Source: Paramecium sonneborni
Taxonomy: Eukaryota > Ciliophora > Oligohymenophorea > Peniculida > Parameciidae
Direction of reading: 5' to 3'
Assembly (NCBI GenBank): GCA_905182985.1
Contig: CAJJDN010000009.1
Coordinates: forward strand, 317,894-381,893
Length of the DNA: 64,000 bases
Shown: positions 25,244 through 38,732 of the stretch, piece after piece
Position numbering within the stretch: the first letter of the stretch is position 1
Layout: each line of letters starts with the position of its first letter
Translations under genes and position numbers: made by a program
Notes under the pieces: model-generated
Told to the model about the DNA's origin: nothing
The model's input: only the letters and a program-made list of their open reading frames with translations
Databases searched by the model: none

Positions 25244-27607
25244 ATGTAAAAATACTATTGTAAATAATCTAAAAGTCCATTATAGAATGATAAAATCATA
25301 AAAAATAAAACATAAAATTCAAGCAAAGACTAATCAATTATTATAGATAATTAGATAAGAGATTAAACATTGGAAAAGTTATTTTTATAATTGGATTAAA
25401 TGAGAAAAAGACATGAAAAAGAAAAAAAAGAAATGAGTGATTCTTTTAATTAGCAAATTTTAATGAAGAGTAATTAGCTATAAAAATCTGTTTAGGAATT
25501 CTAATAAAAAAATTAACTTTTAGAATAATTACTATTTTAAGAATAATCAAAGACTATTCATTTAACTAAAATTATATAGGAAAAGTAAAAATCTATACCC
25601 TAAGATTAAGGGAAAGAGAAATATAAAAATGAAATTCCACAAATAGATTCTACACAATAGGATGCTTAACGAAAAAATTAAATATTTCCAAATAAATTTA
25701 TATAAAAAGATAATTCATTTAAAATATTTATGGAAATTATAAATAAGGTAGTTTCTTATATCATTCGTTTCAATAAAGAAAAAAAAAATTAATTAAGTTG
25801 GATTGATTAAGAAATTTTAGAAATGGATATATTGAAATCAAAGGATTTAATCAAATCTTTACAAAAACTAAATTAAATTTTTGATAAATTTTTTCTTTCA
25901 TTATTAGAAGGAGAAACATTATCCTTATCTCCTAATAAATGTTGTAATATTAAGAATAATTAAACAGTAACTGATGAAAAATAAAACCATTCAATATAAA
26001 AGAACAAGGTTAAAATGATTAACACAGAAACATAAACAAAATAAATATAGAATAAAATTAGTAAATTTTAACAAACAGAAAATATTGAATTAAAATACAA
26101 AACAACTTAAACAGACTTTTCAAAATTTGTAAGTGAAGATTAAACTCAGTAAAGTAATGAAATTTAAAAATTACCAAAAGTAAACGAAAAATTTTTAAAT
26201 AATGAAAAAAAAACCTAAAGAGATTATAAGGTTTAAAAATAGATTTCTATTTCAATGTAAATATAAAGTTCTAACAGATCATTTTAAAAAGCAAAACTTA
26301 AGTTTATATCTACTGAAGTATAAACTGAACAAATTCGAATTGAATAAATAAAGGTTACCTCTGATCCTATAAAACATCACTCAAAAATTACAGAATATGA
26401 TGAGGAAGAAAATGAATTGAGTCAAGATGAGATAAAAAAAAATAAAACACATTTAATAGAAAATGATGACAAAAATGAAGCTGAATCTAGTTTTGATTGT
26501 AATAAACCTGATTATGATTCAGACTAAGAAAATGATAAATAAAAATTAGAAAAGTTAAAAGTAGAATGTTAATAATAAAAAATTAAAATTATTAATTTAT
26601 AATTAACTTTGGAGCATTTACTCTAATTATAAAATTAGTTTTAGTTTGATAATGTAATAACAAGTGAACATCTCTCTCTATAAGATTTAATTTATAATAA
26701 ATGGAGTATAAAATTAAAAGATCATAACGCTAATTTAAAATATTCAATAGGAATATTAAGTCAAAGTTAGAATTTTTTGAAAAACATGATCAAATCAATT
26801 TATGGTGTTGATAAATAAATATAGGTTGATTTAAATTAAATGATTATTCAATATTATGATGATGGATTTTAAGAAAATTATAGATTAGAACTTATGATAA
26901 AGCAACTAGAATTTCCATCTTTATTTTTAATTAATTCTACCAATATATAGGAAAGGTAAGAATTCTAGCATTTTTGGATAGATTTCATGATCTAATAATG
27001 TGGTTTATTTATCTATTTGGTAAATGAGTTTAATGAGAATGATTAGAGAATAATTAATTATATTAAGGATAAGAATAAAAAAATAGTAATTATTTCTTAT
27101 GATTAAAATGATTACTTAATTGATAATTTTGGAGTATACAACAATTATAAAAATAAAATTGAATATTAGATTATTAAAATATAAAACAATCAAAATATCC
27201 TATCTTCTTTGTGGAGAGATATTTTATAAATTGAATGGGAATGGAAAGAAAACGAAGAATCAATTTTATATTAATTACAGTAATTTATTTGTAAAATAGT
27301 AGAGAATGAAGATTGTATTCATTTATAAATAAAAGAAGATGGGATTTTTGAAATATCAGTGATAAATGAATAAATTAGTTATGATATTTTAAATAGAATT
27401 CCTTATGTAAAAAGCAAAGAAAATTTAAATAATGAAGTTCATTTGTTTCTTGAATTAATAGAAAATAAAAAGATTTCAGAGGTGAAATGTATTGGAAATT
27501 AAATTTTAATTTTAATAGATAGATTCATTTTATTAGAGCATTGTGAATAACAATTATAACTAAAATAAATCAATAATAATTAAATTTAATTAAAAGTAGT
27601 TGAATGA
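25244..27607 (+). CDS. Unknown 787-aa protein with a disordered N-terminal half and a folded C-terminal half
   Basis: A single frame of 788 codons runs from ATG 25244 to TGA 27605-27607 with no intron. Residues 1-440 are Lys/Gln/Glu-rich, partly coiled-coil (RDQTLEKLFLQLDQMRKRHE) and partly acidic low complexity (around residue 390-430, many Asp/Glu/Asn). Residues ~470-787 look globular. They include LELMIKQLEFPSLFLI, EFQHFWIDFMIQQCGLFIYL, SLWRDILQIEWEWKENEES and a Leu/Ile-rich end. The pattern FIYLVNEFNENDQ...KKIVIISYDQND resembles a P-loop-like or Rossmann-like beta-alpha alternation, but I see no Walker motif. Convergent with the WD40 gene. No family assigned. Confidence 0.7.
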
Positions 27608-27837
27608 TTTATATTTATATATCCTAAAAGATACTAAATAATATTATAAATAAGAATTAAATTTGAAATCGATTTAATTCAAGTAACAATTTCGAAGATT
27701 TTGCCAAAATTTTTTCTAGAAATTAAAAACCACTTTAATTTATATGAACAATTTTTGCTAATTTTATATGAAAAATGAGTGGTGTAATAAATTAAATAAG
27801 ATTTTGGAATAATTTCAGAATAAAATTAATTATATCT

Positions 27838-29467
27838 TCATGTGAATTAAAACTCTCTTATTTGGAATTCTTTTGATTTACGATCCCAAGTTATTATATA
27901 TTGACCATTATCACTTAGAGTGCCATACAACTGGCCATAAGGGACCTCACCAAAATTTATTGATTACACAATAATGAATTCTCCACTAAATTAAATTTAA
28001 TGAGTACCTATTATCATAACAAATTAAATTAATATGATAACCATTCTTGTTAATTAAAAGTTTTTTTTAAGAAATATACTGTTATGGAAAGAATGCTCTG
28101 CATACTTCATTATCACCTTTTACAGCTAGATCTCTAGTTTTAATATACTAATCTTATTCATTGAGTTCATAAATCTACATATATTTTCCCTCATAAGGTT
28201 AAACAGTGAAAATAGTATCATTTATAAAACATAATCTTACTCCTTCAATTTCAACTTATATAACTTATATCACACACCATTCTAAAGATAGTTATTATTG
28301 AATTATCAAAATTTAACAATCTTCTGAACAAGAAATCAATTTTTTTTATGAAGAACTTAAACTAAGTGAGTAAACCCAATTAGTATGATGAGAAATTGTT
28401 TAAGAACACTCCCATAATTATTAATTTTAAGATTTTTTTTTATCCCAAAATTTTATTGTTTTATCTCTACTTCCTGATATTATTAGATCTTCGATATTAT
28501 TCACAATTAAACACCATATATAAGATGTATGTCCTATTAATTTTTAATGACATGACCATTTTAATATGTTAGTGTACCAAGGGATAGTTGATGACCAAAT
28601 AATAATAATATCATCATCTCCCCCAGAAATTAATTATTAAGGTTAAGTCTTTTTTAAAAAAAAAAGAGTATTCACATCATTTTTATGTTCTTTTAGAAGC
28701 TAAACACATTTCATTATTCCTTATTTGAACTCAAATATTTTTATATCCTTTTTACATCCTGCTGCTACAATTGAATTATCATTATTGATTGCTACTGCTC
28801 CACACCATTCTTCTTAAAAAATTTAAGTATTATTTTGAATCTATACAAATTTAAAATTGGCCCCTTTTGTTGGTGCTTGTTGTTTCTAGTGTAATTCTAA
28901 ATAATAATCTAAAATCTCTTAGCATTTAGTATATCCTTCAAAACTTTTAAATTATTATAGTTTTGGATTCGCTTTTTGATACCAAATATTAAATATTTTA
29001 TTGATATCTTTCATCAATTATCCATAATCTAAGGCAGATTTTTCTTTATTTATTAAAAAATTTAATCCTGAGCTAAAACTGTAATTTGAATATTCAATTC
29101 CTATTTGTTTTAAGCTTAGAATATACTGCATTGACATTGAATTAAGATATTCCAATGACTAAACAACTTATGATTTAAATTCTGAGACTTAATTTAAAAA
29201 GCGATCAACTTCCTGAATATTTGTTTCTAGAAAATTTTCAATAAATTTCATCTTCTATGATTATTAATCATCTATCAATTAAATAGCTTTTTTAAATCCA
29301 ATAAGTTCTAGTGAGCTCTAATCAATATTCTCTATACATTCAGAGCATAATAACCTATTTGTTAAATTTAACTCTTATTAATTTAGAATTACTGACATAA
29401 TAGGTAGGTTATGATTATGAGCACAGAAGAAATCTGTTTATTGCTCAATCATTTTTGACTTAAACAT
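27838..29467 (-). CDS. WD40-repeat protein with an N-terminal zinc-binding (B-box-like) segment
   Basis: ATG 29467 to TGA 27838-27840, one intron 27986-28007 (22 nt), 535 aa. The N-terminus holds spaced Cys/His (FFCAHNHNLPI then LLCSECIEN), similar to the Cys-His segment that starts many Paramecium WD40/TRAF-like proteins. A coiled-coil region follows (residues ~60-200). The C-terminal half has at least four WD repeats, seen as LISGGDDDIIIIWSS, GHTSYIWCLIVN, LIISGSRDKTIKFWDK, HTNWVYSLSLSSSQKKLIS and a last NGQYIITWDRKSKEFQI. Such proteins are scaffolds. A large paralogous family exists in Paramecium and specific partners cannot be inferred. Confidence 0.9.
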
Positions 29468-29533
29468 TTTAACTTTTATGCTATAATAAAATAATATGAA
29501 AATTGAAATTAAAAAGGTAATTTTATTCTAAAT

Positions 29534-30049
29534 ATGAATAAATCAGATTAAAATATTCAAGTTAATCTAAAAATAACAATTACACAGAAGCTTATTATTT
29601 TAATTTTTGTTATAATTATTTTGAGTTATATTAATAGAATTATTTTTCTTCTTAATAATTTCTTGATCATTCCCAATATATATTATGTGCATTTTATCTT
29701 TTTAGTTTTTTACTTTAATAAATTGAGAATATTTTCAGGAATTAAAAAGGAGAGATAGCTTACATATTAACTTTTTATAAAACTATAATATCAATAATTT
29801 AAAATATTCCTTTAAAAAATAAGAATTGGTTATTATTAAAAAAATATAGGATTACTTAAATTTTATAGAATTTTTAAATGGTTCACTATTATAGAATATT
29901 TAGTATTAGAAAATAAATTATAGTAATTTCAATACAATATAATACTATAAGAAGGGAGAAGATAATTAGAAGGATGTATAATTTTATATTTGAGGAAAAG
30001 TAGAACAAAAGAAAAATTAAGAAATAGGAGAGAGTTGATAAAAGAATGA
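29534..30049 (+). CDS. Small membrane protein with two N-terminal hydrophobic segments
   Basis: Intron-free frame of 172 codons (171 aa), ATG 29534 to TGA 30047-30049. After ~15 polar residues come two closely spaced hydrophobic segments, ~19-45 (LIILIFVIIILSYI... IIFLL) and ~50-66 (YYVHFIFLVFYF). A basic, Gln/Arg-rich cytosolic tail follows (QEGRRQLEGCIILYLRKSRTKE). The closely paired hydrophobic segments could form a hairpin, but I recognise no family. The start is 66 bp from the divergent WD40 gene start, and the stop is 114 bp before uL3. Confidence 0.5.
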
Positions 30050-30163
30050 AAAGAGAATTAATAAATAAAATTTTAATGTATGTTGAAAAATGTGAAATAT
30101 AAAAAATGGGTATTAAATTTGAAAAGGATTTAAAAAATTTCAAAGATTTTTTTAATATTTAAA

Positions 30164-31373
30164 ATGTCTCACAGAAAGTTTGAAGCACCAAGACATGGAA
30201 ATCTTGGATTTACACCAAGAAAGAGAACAAAGCATCACAGAGGAAGAATCCGAGCTTTTCCAAAAGATAATGTAAAGGCACCAGTTCATTTAACAGCATT
30301 TGCAGGATTCAAAGCTGGTATGACCCACATTTTAAGAACTGTTGAAAGACCAGGATCAAAATTAAATGGAAAAGAAGTTGTAGAAGCTGTAACAATAGTT
30401 GAAACTCCACCTTTGGCTGTTGTTGGTATAGTAGGATATATTGAAACACCAAGAGGATTAAGAGCTTTAACAACAGTTTGGAGTACAAAGATTGCAAAAG
30501 ACACTTTAAGAAGATTCTATAAAAATTGGATGAATTCAAAGAAGAAAGCTTTTACAAATTATAATAAAGCTAATGCAGAACCAAAGAATTTGGAAACTCA
30601 ATTAAAAAGAATTGTAAAGTATTGCTAAGTCGTAAGAGTGATTGTTCATACTTAAATGAGCAAATTAAACTTAAGATAAAAGAAGAATCATGTATTTGAA
30701 GTTCAAGTAAATGGAGGTACAACAGAATAAAAAGTTAATTATGCAAAGGGATTATTAGAGAAAGAAGTAAAAGTAGATTAAGTATTTAAATAAAACGAAT
30801 AAATTGATGTTATTGGTGTAACTAAAGGTAAGGGAGTTGCAGGTGTGATTAAAAGATTCGGTGTTAAACATTTATAAAAGAAAACCCATAGAGGTTGGAG
30901 AAGAGTAGGATGTATTGGAGGATGGCATCCAGCTAATGTTAGATATAGTGTTGCTAGAACTGGTTAATTAGGTTATCATCATAGAACTGAAATGAATAAG
31001 AAAATTTATAGAATTGGTGCTGCTGGTGACAAGAATACTGCATCCACAGAAGCAGATTTGACATCTAAGGCTATTACTCCATTGGGAGGATTCCCTCATT
31101 ATGGTGAAATCAGAAACGATTTCCTTATGCTTAAGGGAGGTATTGTTGGACCCAAAAAGAGAATTGTCTTATTGAGAAAGTCTCTTGTTCCATAAACCAG
31201 CAGAAAATCTTTGGAAGAAATCACTCTCAAATTCGTTGATACTTCCTCTAAAATTGGACATGGTATTTATTTATTTTCATTTTTTAGGACGTTTCCAAAC
31301 TCAAGAAGAAAAGGCCAAGTTTTATTACACTAGAACCTAGAGAAAATTAAAGTAACAATAGTAACAATAATGA
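30164..31373 (+). CDS. RPL3: 60S ribosomal protein uL3
   Basis: Core protein of the large cytosolic ribosomal subunit near the peptidyl transferase centre. ATG 30164 ([20 protein letters not shown]) to TGA 31371-31373; one 25-nt intron at 31263-31287; 394 aa, normal for eukaryotic uL3. Conserved blocks are visible: [70 protein letters not shown] (histidine methylation region), [33 protein letters not shown]. The end, after the intron, is a Gln-rich extension (TAA/TAG codons). The first 154 codons lack TAA and TAG. Confidence 0.99.
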
Positions 31374-31442
31374 TCTAAAATTATATAAACAAATATATTT
31401 CATTATTATTTATATCTAATTCTTTACTATACTTTTAATATA

Positions 31443-31977
31443 TCAAAATCTCAACTTAGAAAACAGGAACCTTGATTAAGCTTTTTTGTCTGCTAAACTT
31501 CCAGCTGGTAAAGTTCTGTACTTCTCTGCTAAATACTTTCTTAAATTCTTTCTCAATTCTTTTCTTTTTTCAACATTCTTTAATTCAGATTCTTTTACTC
31601 TCTCTATTCTATCTCTCACTTCCTTTAGTGTTGATTCCTCTAATCTATATCTATTATTTAGTTATTATATTAATATTAACCTTGTTGGCATTATATGATT
31701 TAAATTTAATTATTTTATGAATACTTTTAATGTAGTTCGCTTTCTTATTTATTTCTATCCCATTCTCTTTGTTACTTTTCTAGGATATCTTTAAATTCCA
31801 ACAACTAAACCATTTGGGAATTTGCAATCCTAATTATTTGTTTTTATATTTACTTTTGTAGTTTCTTCATTAGCTTTTATTAAAATTGCCTTTTTTCCAG
31901 CATATCTTCCTGCGAGCATAACAATCAAACGTCCTGGTTTTAAACTTTATTTAGACTAATTCTTACAATTTTCCCAT
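31443..31977 (-). CDS. RPL27: 60S ribosomal protein eL27
   Basis: Large-subunit ribosomal protein. ATG 31977 (MGKFLKPGRLIVMLAGRYAG) to TGA 31443-31445. Three introns are inferred from family alignment: 31945-31966 (22 nt), 31830-31853 (24 nt) and 31651-31680 (30 nt). The product is 152 aa against ~136 in animals, with an Arg/Lys/Glu-rich insert near residues 105-125. Diagnostic blocks are KPGRLIVMLAGRYAGKKAIL, GLVVGIQRYPRKVTKRMG, NLNHIMPTRY and the C-terminal SRFLFSKLRF. The first intron splits the fourth codon. The 24- and 30-nt introns are multiples of three without an in-frame TGA. It is convergent with uL3 (69 bp between stops). Confidence 0.95.
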
Positions 31978-32048
31978 TTCAAAACTCTAAATAAATCTTT
32001 TTTTTAATTATTTTATGCAATTATTTAATAACACAAACATTTATTCAC

Positions 32049-34749
32049 TCAGATCAAAAACATAAACAAGCACACCGTAAAAAATGTCACTGCATCAAAT
32101 ATGTACTTAAATTAAATATCGATCAATCCTCCTGCATTTTTATAGCTGTGAATCTAAGTAAATTATATCTGAATATAAAAATTAAATAAGAACATTAATT
32201 TAAACAAATTTTTTGAATTTCTAACTATATCCCTATCAAATTTATATTATTACCTTATGTATCAATTAATTCTCCCTATTTGCACAATTATGGACCTATA
32301 TATCGAATGAAGATTAAACCAGCCAAATAAGGTCCCAATAAAAAAAATGCTAATATAAAAGGATTTAACCATAAATGAAAATCCTATACACCAACAAATG
32401 CTCTCTCTAATTTTATTGATGATATTGTACATAGATTACCAAAAATAAACCATGTAATTTAACAAATTAATGATAACATTGCAAAAAATGAAATCATTTA
32501 AAATTTGAGTAAACTTTTCCAATGAAAGTATAAAAGGATAAAAATCAATATTTCACATGAATATATCATTAATCCATTAGTATCTGATACTACTACGCAA
32601 GATAAAAACAAAAATATTGGATCTTTTGAAAAAAAATAGTAAAATGAAATCAAATAAATAATTTTAGGAATATGTAAGATAACTAATTCCCTGTATGGCT
32701 ATCCTTAACATAAAACATTTAGATAAGTGTAAAATATGTCAATTAAGACTAAACCAAATTATGCTAATATTTTATCCAATATTGGGCTCTCTTTCTGATA
32801 CATAAATAGACAAACATGCAAAAATATAACAGATAAATACATCAAATATCTAAATTAAAGTAAAAATTCATATCCTTCGTTTTTTAAATAATATAATTAT
32901 TCAAAATTTAAAGCATAATAAATTATCATAGCAGTTGCACATGAAATAATTGTATCTTTTATTTTACTAAATATCGATTCATTTTCTAATTAATTAATTA
33001 ATCTAAATATTAAATTCAATATGCAAATAATGGAACTTATCATTAAAAGTTTGTTAATTTCTTTATATAAGTAATTTTCTTCAAACTGTAGTTCTTAAAT
33101 TGACAATAATAATTAACCTTGGAGAATAATTTTATAGATAAAAAATAAATAGAGAGATATTTTAATCAACTTATCGAAATCAGTAGGATTTTAAATTGGT
33201 TATTGAATTAAACTCCATTATTATTAATTTTATCTTAGAATACGATTCTTTTTTATTTTAATAAATAAGATAAAATCAAAATAAAAAAGGATTAATGTGA
33301 GGACTATCGTTATTAGTATTTCTATCTCATACATAAAAAATAAAATAGCTGCCAATATTACTAAAAATAAAGTTAATTTTTGATTATCTTATAGAGCATG
33401 TTTAAAAGCTGAAATAATTTCTTGAGTTTTAATATGATCATCGTTTTCAGAAGATTACTTAAGAACAATCATAGTAAAAATGAAAAAGATGAATATTAAG
33501 AATTATAAAAGAAAACTTAAATGAAGTAATGGAAAGTTATATTCATTCCATATTTTTCTAGCAACAACTTAAATATCATTCATAAGAATTAAAGCATCTT
33601 TACAATTCTTAACATTTTGATATTAATTTTACCATTGACTTTTTTAAGAATAAGTAAATTTTCCTTATCGATTATGAATAGTTTCAACAAAGTTCATTAC
33701 TTATTTGAGATTATCGAGGCAATGTTTCTCACTATTAAAGAATTCATTTATAAGATATCCTAGATTACTATAAGGTATGGGGATGCCTAATAGAATGGCA
33801 AGAGTAGGGACTAAATCAATTTAACTGATTTTTCTAATATATTGAGACTAATTGACTAAAGTTGATTGGTAATTATCTTTCAATTAAGGAATGCTTTCCA
33901 TATATTTTGGATAAAACTTCCCTTATTTTTTTATTGCAAACAATAAAGTGTTAGTTTCTTCTGTACTATTTCCACCATGATTACCATCATTTGCCATTCC
34001 ATGATCACCTGTAATTAATAAAATAGTATCATTTGACATTTTTTCATATATTTATGCTATGATTCCATCGGTGTGACCTAATTGATCTTCTAAATCTTGA
34101 TTATTCAAAACTTTATTATTTTTATGTCCAGCATGATCTAATCCTTGAAAATGTGCAACAATCAAATCATATCCTTAATTTATATTCTTATTTAATTTTA
34201 AAGAAATGAATTCATCAATTGAACTTAAATCATTAATATTAGATGATTTTTTAGGAAATTAGACTGTAAATTAATCAGGATAGAGTCCCATCCATATATC
34301 ATCTCCAACAAAAAATGTTTTCTTATTAAATCTGTTCATTTAAAAAAGTAAATTGTCTTCTTTAATCTATGATAAAAATAATTACTAATAAATACTATTG
34401 AAGCATGAAAATTGTCTAATAATTTAGATAAAGGTGGAAAATTTCCGCTTGTCATTGCTTACAATCTTGGCCCTGTAACAGTTGGGACTTCAGCTAAAGA
34501 TAAAAAAAACAAGGTTTAATCAGGTTTTTCTTTGCTCATTTTTTTTATGAAAGTGAAATTTTGACTGAAAGCCAAATCAATACGCAGTGAATCAATTACT
34601 AATAATATTACAGGTTATGTTGGTTTCATCGTTCCTTTACTTCTATCCAATAAGTATCTACGATCTATGAAATATCCTTTAAAAAATAAAAGTAAGCCCA
34701 TTGTACAGAATAAAACAAGAGTTTTTATCAAGCATTTTTCATAGATCAT
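32049..34749 (-). CDS. PIGO: GPI ethanolamine phosphate transferase 3 (PIG-O type)
   Basis: ER membrane enzyme that adds ethanolamine phosphate to the third mannose of the GPI precursor, the group later linked to protein. ATG 34749 to TGA 32049-32051; introns seen at 34367-34395 and 32225-32253 (both 29 nt); about 880 aa. There is an N-terminal signal-anchor (residues ~8-26), then a luminal phosphodiesterase domain with VILLVIDSLRIDL (metal-binding Asp), FVGDDIWMGLYPD, HFQGLDHAGHK and LLITGDHGMANDGNHGG. These phrases match PIG-O better than PIG-N or PIG-G. Many hydrophobic segments follow residue ~400, and the C-terminus KYIFDAVTFFTV fits PIG-O. It lies between eL27 (72 bp) and eL6 (105 bp). 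Confidence 0.88.
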
Positions 34750-34854
34750 TTCAAATAAAATAAAAAAATTAATTAATTAAAAAGAATAATCTGGTCTTCA
34801 ATCAACATTCATTATATATATTACATTTATAATATTGAATATTGTACTTAAATC

Positions 34855-35472
<618 letters not shown>

Positions 35473-38035
35473 CGAATAATATATATATTTTAATTTATTT
35501 TAAATCTAATTTCAAATTTAATTATCCTTAATCACTTCCAATCATTTAGCCATTATTAAGACATATTAGTCTTTATCTACTTACTCGATTTATATGCCAT
35601 CTCTTCGTCAAATAATTCTCTAAAAAAATATGAACTAAATTTCAAAGATTAATATCAAATTATAAATACGTATATTTGAATACTTATTTAATTATTAGAT
35701 GTTTCAAATAATTTCTAAATTATATTCATTATATTATATTTTATATATTCGATAAACTTTAAACTTGTCTTTTACATTAATTCCTATTTCTTTTCTGAAG
35801 AAATACTCGAATTTCTAAATCATGTAATATAATATACAGTTTAGTTCTACTGTTCACCTAATTTATAGTATTCACCCCAGTAGTTATATGATCATCAAGT
35901 GAACACTCTTGACTTTAATTCTGTAGAAAATATAAAAAAGAATTCTTTATATTTATTATATCACTCACGATATTCTAAGTAAATTTTAATCTTTTAAATT
36001 TGTTTAAGTTAAAAATATCAACAAATTTTAACATTATTGAATACCTTTTTAACAATTAACAGTGTATTTATTATGAATTTTTATAAATATATATAAGCAT
36101 ACAAATTACAAAAGCTAAAAATTCTATTCTATTTTAAAAGTTGTGGTTTACTTAATATATCAATTCTAATTATAAGACTCCAATTATAATATTAACTTTA
36201 TTTATTTGTATAACACTTTTATAAATAAATAGTTAAAGCTTTATTATTTTGCATAATAATGGAAAATTCCCTAAAAAAATTGGTATCTTAAATTTAACAT
36301 GCTTAAATTCCAAAAATCTTGGGGAATTCATCTAAATTTTAAACTTTGAACATAATTATTATTATTTATCTTTAGAACTCATTTATTACTTAAGATTCAT
36401 GCTGAATCATTTATTTTTCTATTAAAAAGAACCAAATTAATCATCATAAGAAATTTACTTTGATGAAGATGATAAGAAAATTAAGCTTTTAATATTTGAA
36501 AAATGAGAAAGACCCTTTATCAACTCTAATTATAAACATTCAATAATTAATTATTCAGTGATTCTGAAAAATTAACAAAGAAAAATTCTTTCAAAACCTA
36601 TTTCTAACATTGTAATATTTAGATTCATAAGTGAATTCATTTAATTGTGAATAAAATAACATAATTATATTCATTACTAGGATCTAGAACCTCTTTAACT
36701 ATTGAAAATATTTTGTTGAGTAGTACTTCTTCTTCTCATAATAGTACTATTAACTAATTTAGATTTCATGAATATACCTATTGACTATAAGTTAATTTCT
36801 CCCCATTAGTAGATTTACATTTTTACGGGCACATGAGTTTTAATTTGGTATATATATTCTTTGTCTTTTAGATCTGGTTATACAATAATTGGCTTTTGCT
36901 ATTTTCTAATATGACAACCCATAAGAGTAAAGTTTTCTAATGATTATAATAATTAAGATTTAATGATTAACAATATAAATTTCCATTATGTATTGTAAAT
37001 TATGTTGAATTTAAGTTTAATTACTTCTCAATCTCAAAATAAACAAATTATAACTTGTAAAGTAAGCCTAAAGCAACCCTTTGATTCAAAAACAATAATT
37101 AGTCATAAAAAGTTGGATAAAATTTAAATTGAAGAATTGACAAAATTTTTCAATTCTTCTTATAATCTTTAGAATAATTATTCTTAATTAATATTTTCAG
37201 TCAAATCAAGAAGATTTAAAGCGAGAATCCGAAAATCGATAGATATAACTGTTAAAAAAGCTTTAAAAAGAAACAGGAAATTTAATTAAAATTATAATTA
37301 TTGAGATAATATAAAAATAAAATCAGTTATTTGCCTTATAGATCTTTAAAATCTAAAAGTATTTTGATTAATTCTCAGTTATATTTTATTACAAAAAACT
37401 TTAATTCTATTGAATAAAAGATCTAAACAAGAATTTTTATTAACCTATAAATTGAGTAACAATAAATAAATAAAATAATAAAAAATTATCAATGTTTTCA
37501 AAAGTTTTATAATTTCAATCAATAAATAATTGTAATTAATATAAATAAGCTTGAAAGATAAGCAAAAATAGATCACTTTTAAGGTATAATTTAATATTTA
37601 TAAAAATGGCTAATCAAATAGAACTTTCCTTTTTAAAAATTAGGAATTGATAATTAAAAACTAATCAATAAAATGATTGCTAATTTAAATTTAAACATTT
37701 TTAAGATTATAGAGTTAAAAAAATCTAAAATTTTATTCCAATTAAGTAATTAAATTTTCTAGAAGCTAATACTTAAATTTTAAAGTCTAGGAGAGTTAAC
37801 AATAAAAGCTTTTTTAATTGAATATTAATAATTTTGAATTTTTATTCTAGTTTTCTTATTTTAAAGATCATATATAGGATGATGATTAAATTTAAGTTTT
37901 TTAATTTTATAGTAATTTTTTAAAGGATATTAAGACTTGAGTCATAATGAACTAGAATATAATGCTTAGAAGAATAGAACATTTGATAACAATACTTCAA
38001 AGGATTAGAATTATAAAATATATAATTATATATTT
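35473..38035. other. 2.56-kb gene-poor region
   Basis: No gene could be supported. The longest suggestive frame is on the plus strand near 36968-37310 (about 114 codons, containing KSIDITVKKALKRN), and another on the minus strand near 36630-36730 (LLNKIFSIVKEVLDPSNEY). Both lack recognisable homology or clean splicing. Sequence is even more A+T rich than the neighbours, with many TGA triplets in all frames. It may hold decayed paralogues or a regulatory or origin region. Confidence 0.45.
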
Positions 38036-38535
38036 TCATTAATTTAATATTCCTAATCCAGCACACATCCCAAAGCATCCTAAACAGTAGAATATTAAAG
38101 CTAATATAAAATATATCAAAGTGAATTTTCTTAAGTTTCCGCATGGCTCATTTATATAAAGAGCGTACTAATGAAATAAGAATAAGTACAGCAAGTAATA
38201 AGGCGAAAATAATTCCAATAATTCCAGAAATGAGTTAAATTTGATCAACTCCAGTCATACAACTTTCATCTTTGAGTGCGAATGACGCTAATAGAAACAA
38301 TCTATAATGATATATATGATTTAACATTAAAAAAGCTGTTATTGTTAAACAAAATATTCCATAGTAATGTGAATATGATCTCAATAAAACGCAATCACTA
38401 CTTTCTTTATTAGATAATTTAATTGTTATTACCGTAATGTTTTTCTGTCGAACTCAAATATAAAAAGGATCCACCGATGATAGCAGTAATGATTATTGTT
38501 AACACTGTGATATTTTGCCTAGTTTTAGAATTCAT
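38036..38535 (-). CDS. Four-transmembrane small protein, unknown
   Basis: ATG 38535 (MNSKTRQNITVLTIIITAII) to TGA 38036-38038 with introns 38405-38432 (28 nt) and 38147-38168 (22 nt), giving 149 aa. Four hydrophobic segments are visible: ~9-28, ~50-66 (YYGIFCLTITAFLML), ~93-112 (SGIIGIIFALLLAVLILIS) and ~122-144 (LIYFILALIFYCLGCFGMCAG). A short loop between TM2 and TM3 has two Cys-containing stretches (SSDCVLL, DESCMTG). The layout is tetraspan-like, but there is no CCG motif of true tetraspanins. I do not recognise the family. The model is well supported because both introns restore one hydrophobicity-consistent frame. Confidence 0.65.
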
Positions 38536-38732
38536 TAAATAAATTTTTAATATTAGTATATTAGAAATTTTAATCATCTCTTCATTCTAAGAACAAAAAT
38601 AAAAAGTGAAGCCTTTGAAGATTTCTAAGTTAAAACTACATATTCAATTTAAAATTTATGTTTTTCTTTTAATCACAATTGATAGGTTCATGATAACACT
38701 TTGTAATTTGATAATATTACTTAAACTTGAAT

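Noticed and set aside
30286..30539. Two minus-strand ORFs opposite uL3
   Set aside because: Antisense shadows of the strongly conserved uL3 coding sequence; no independent support.
31472..31720. Plus-strand ORFs over eL27
   Set aside because: Hydrophobic antisense translation of the Lys/Arg-rich eL27 gene; the minus strand matches the ribosomal family.
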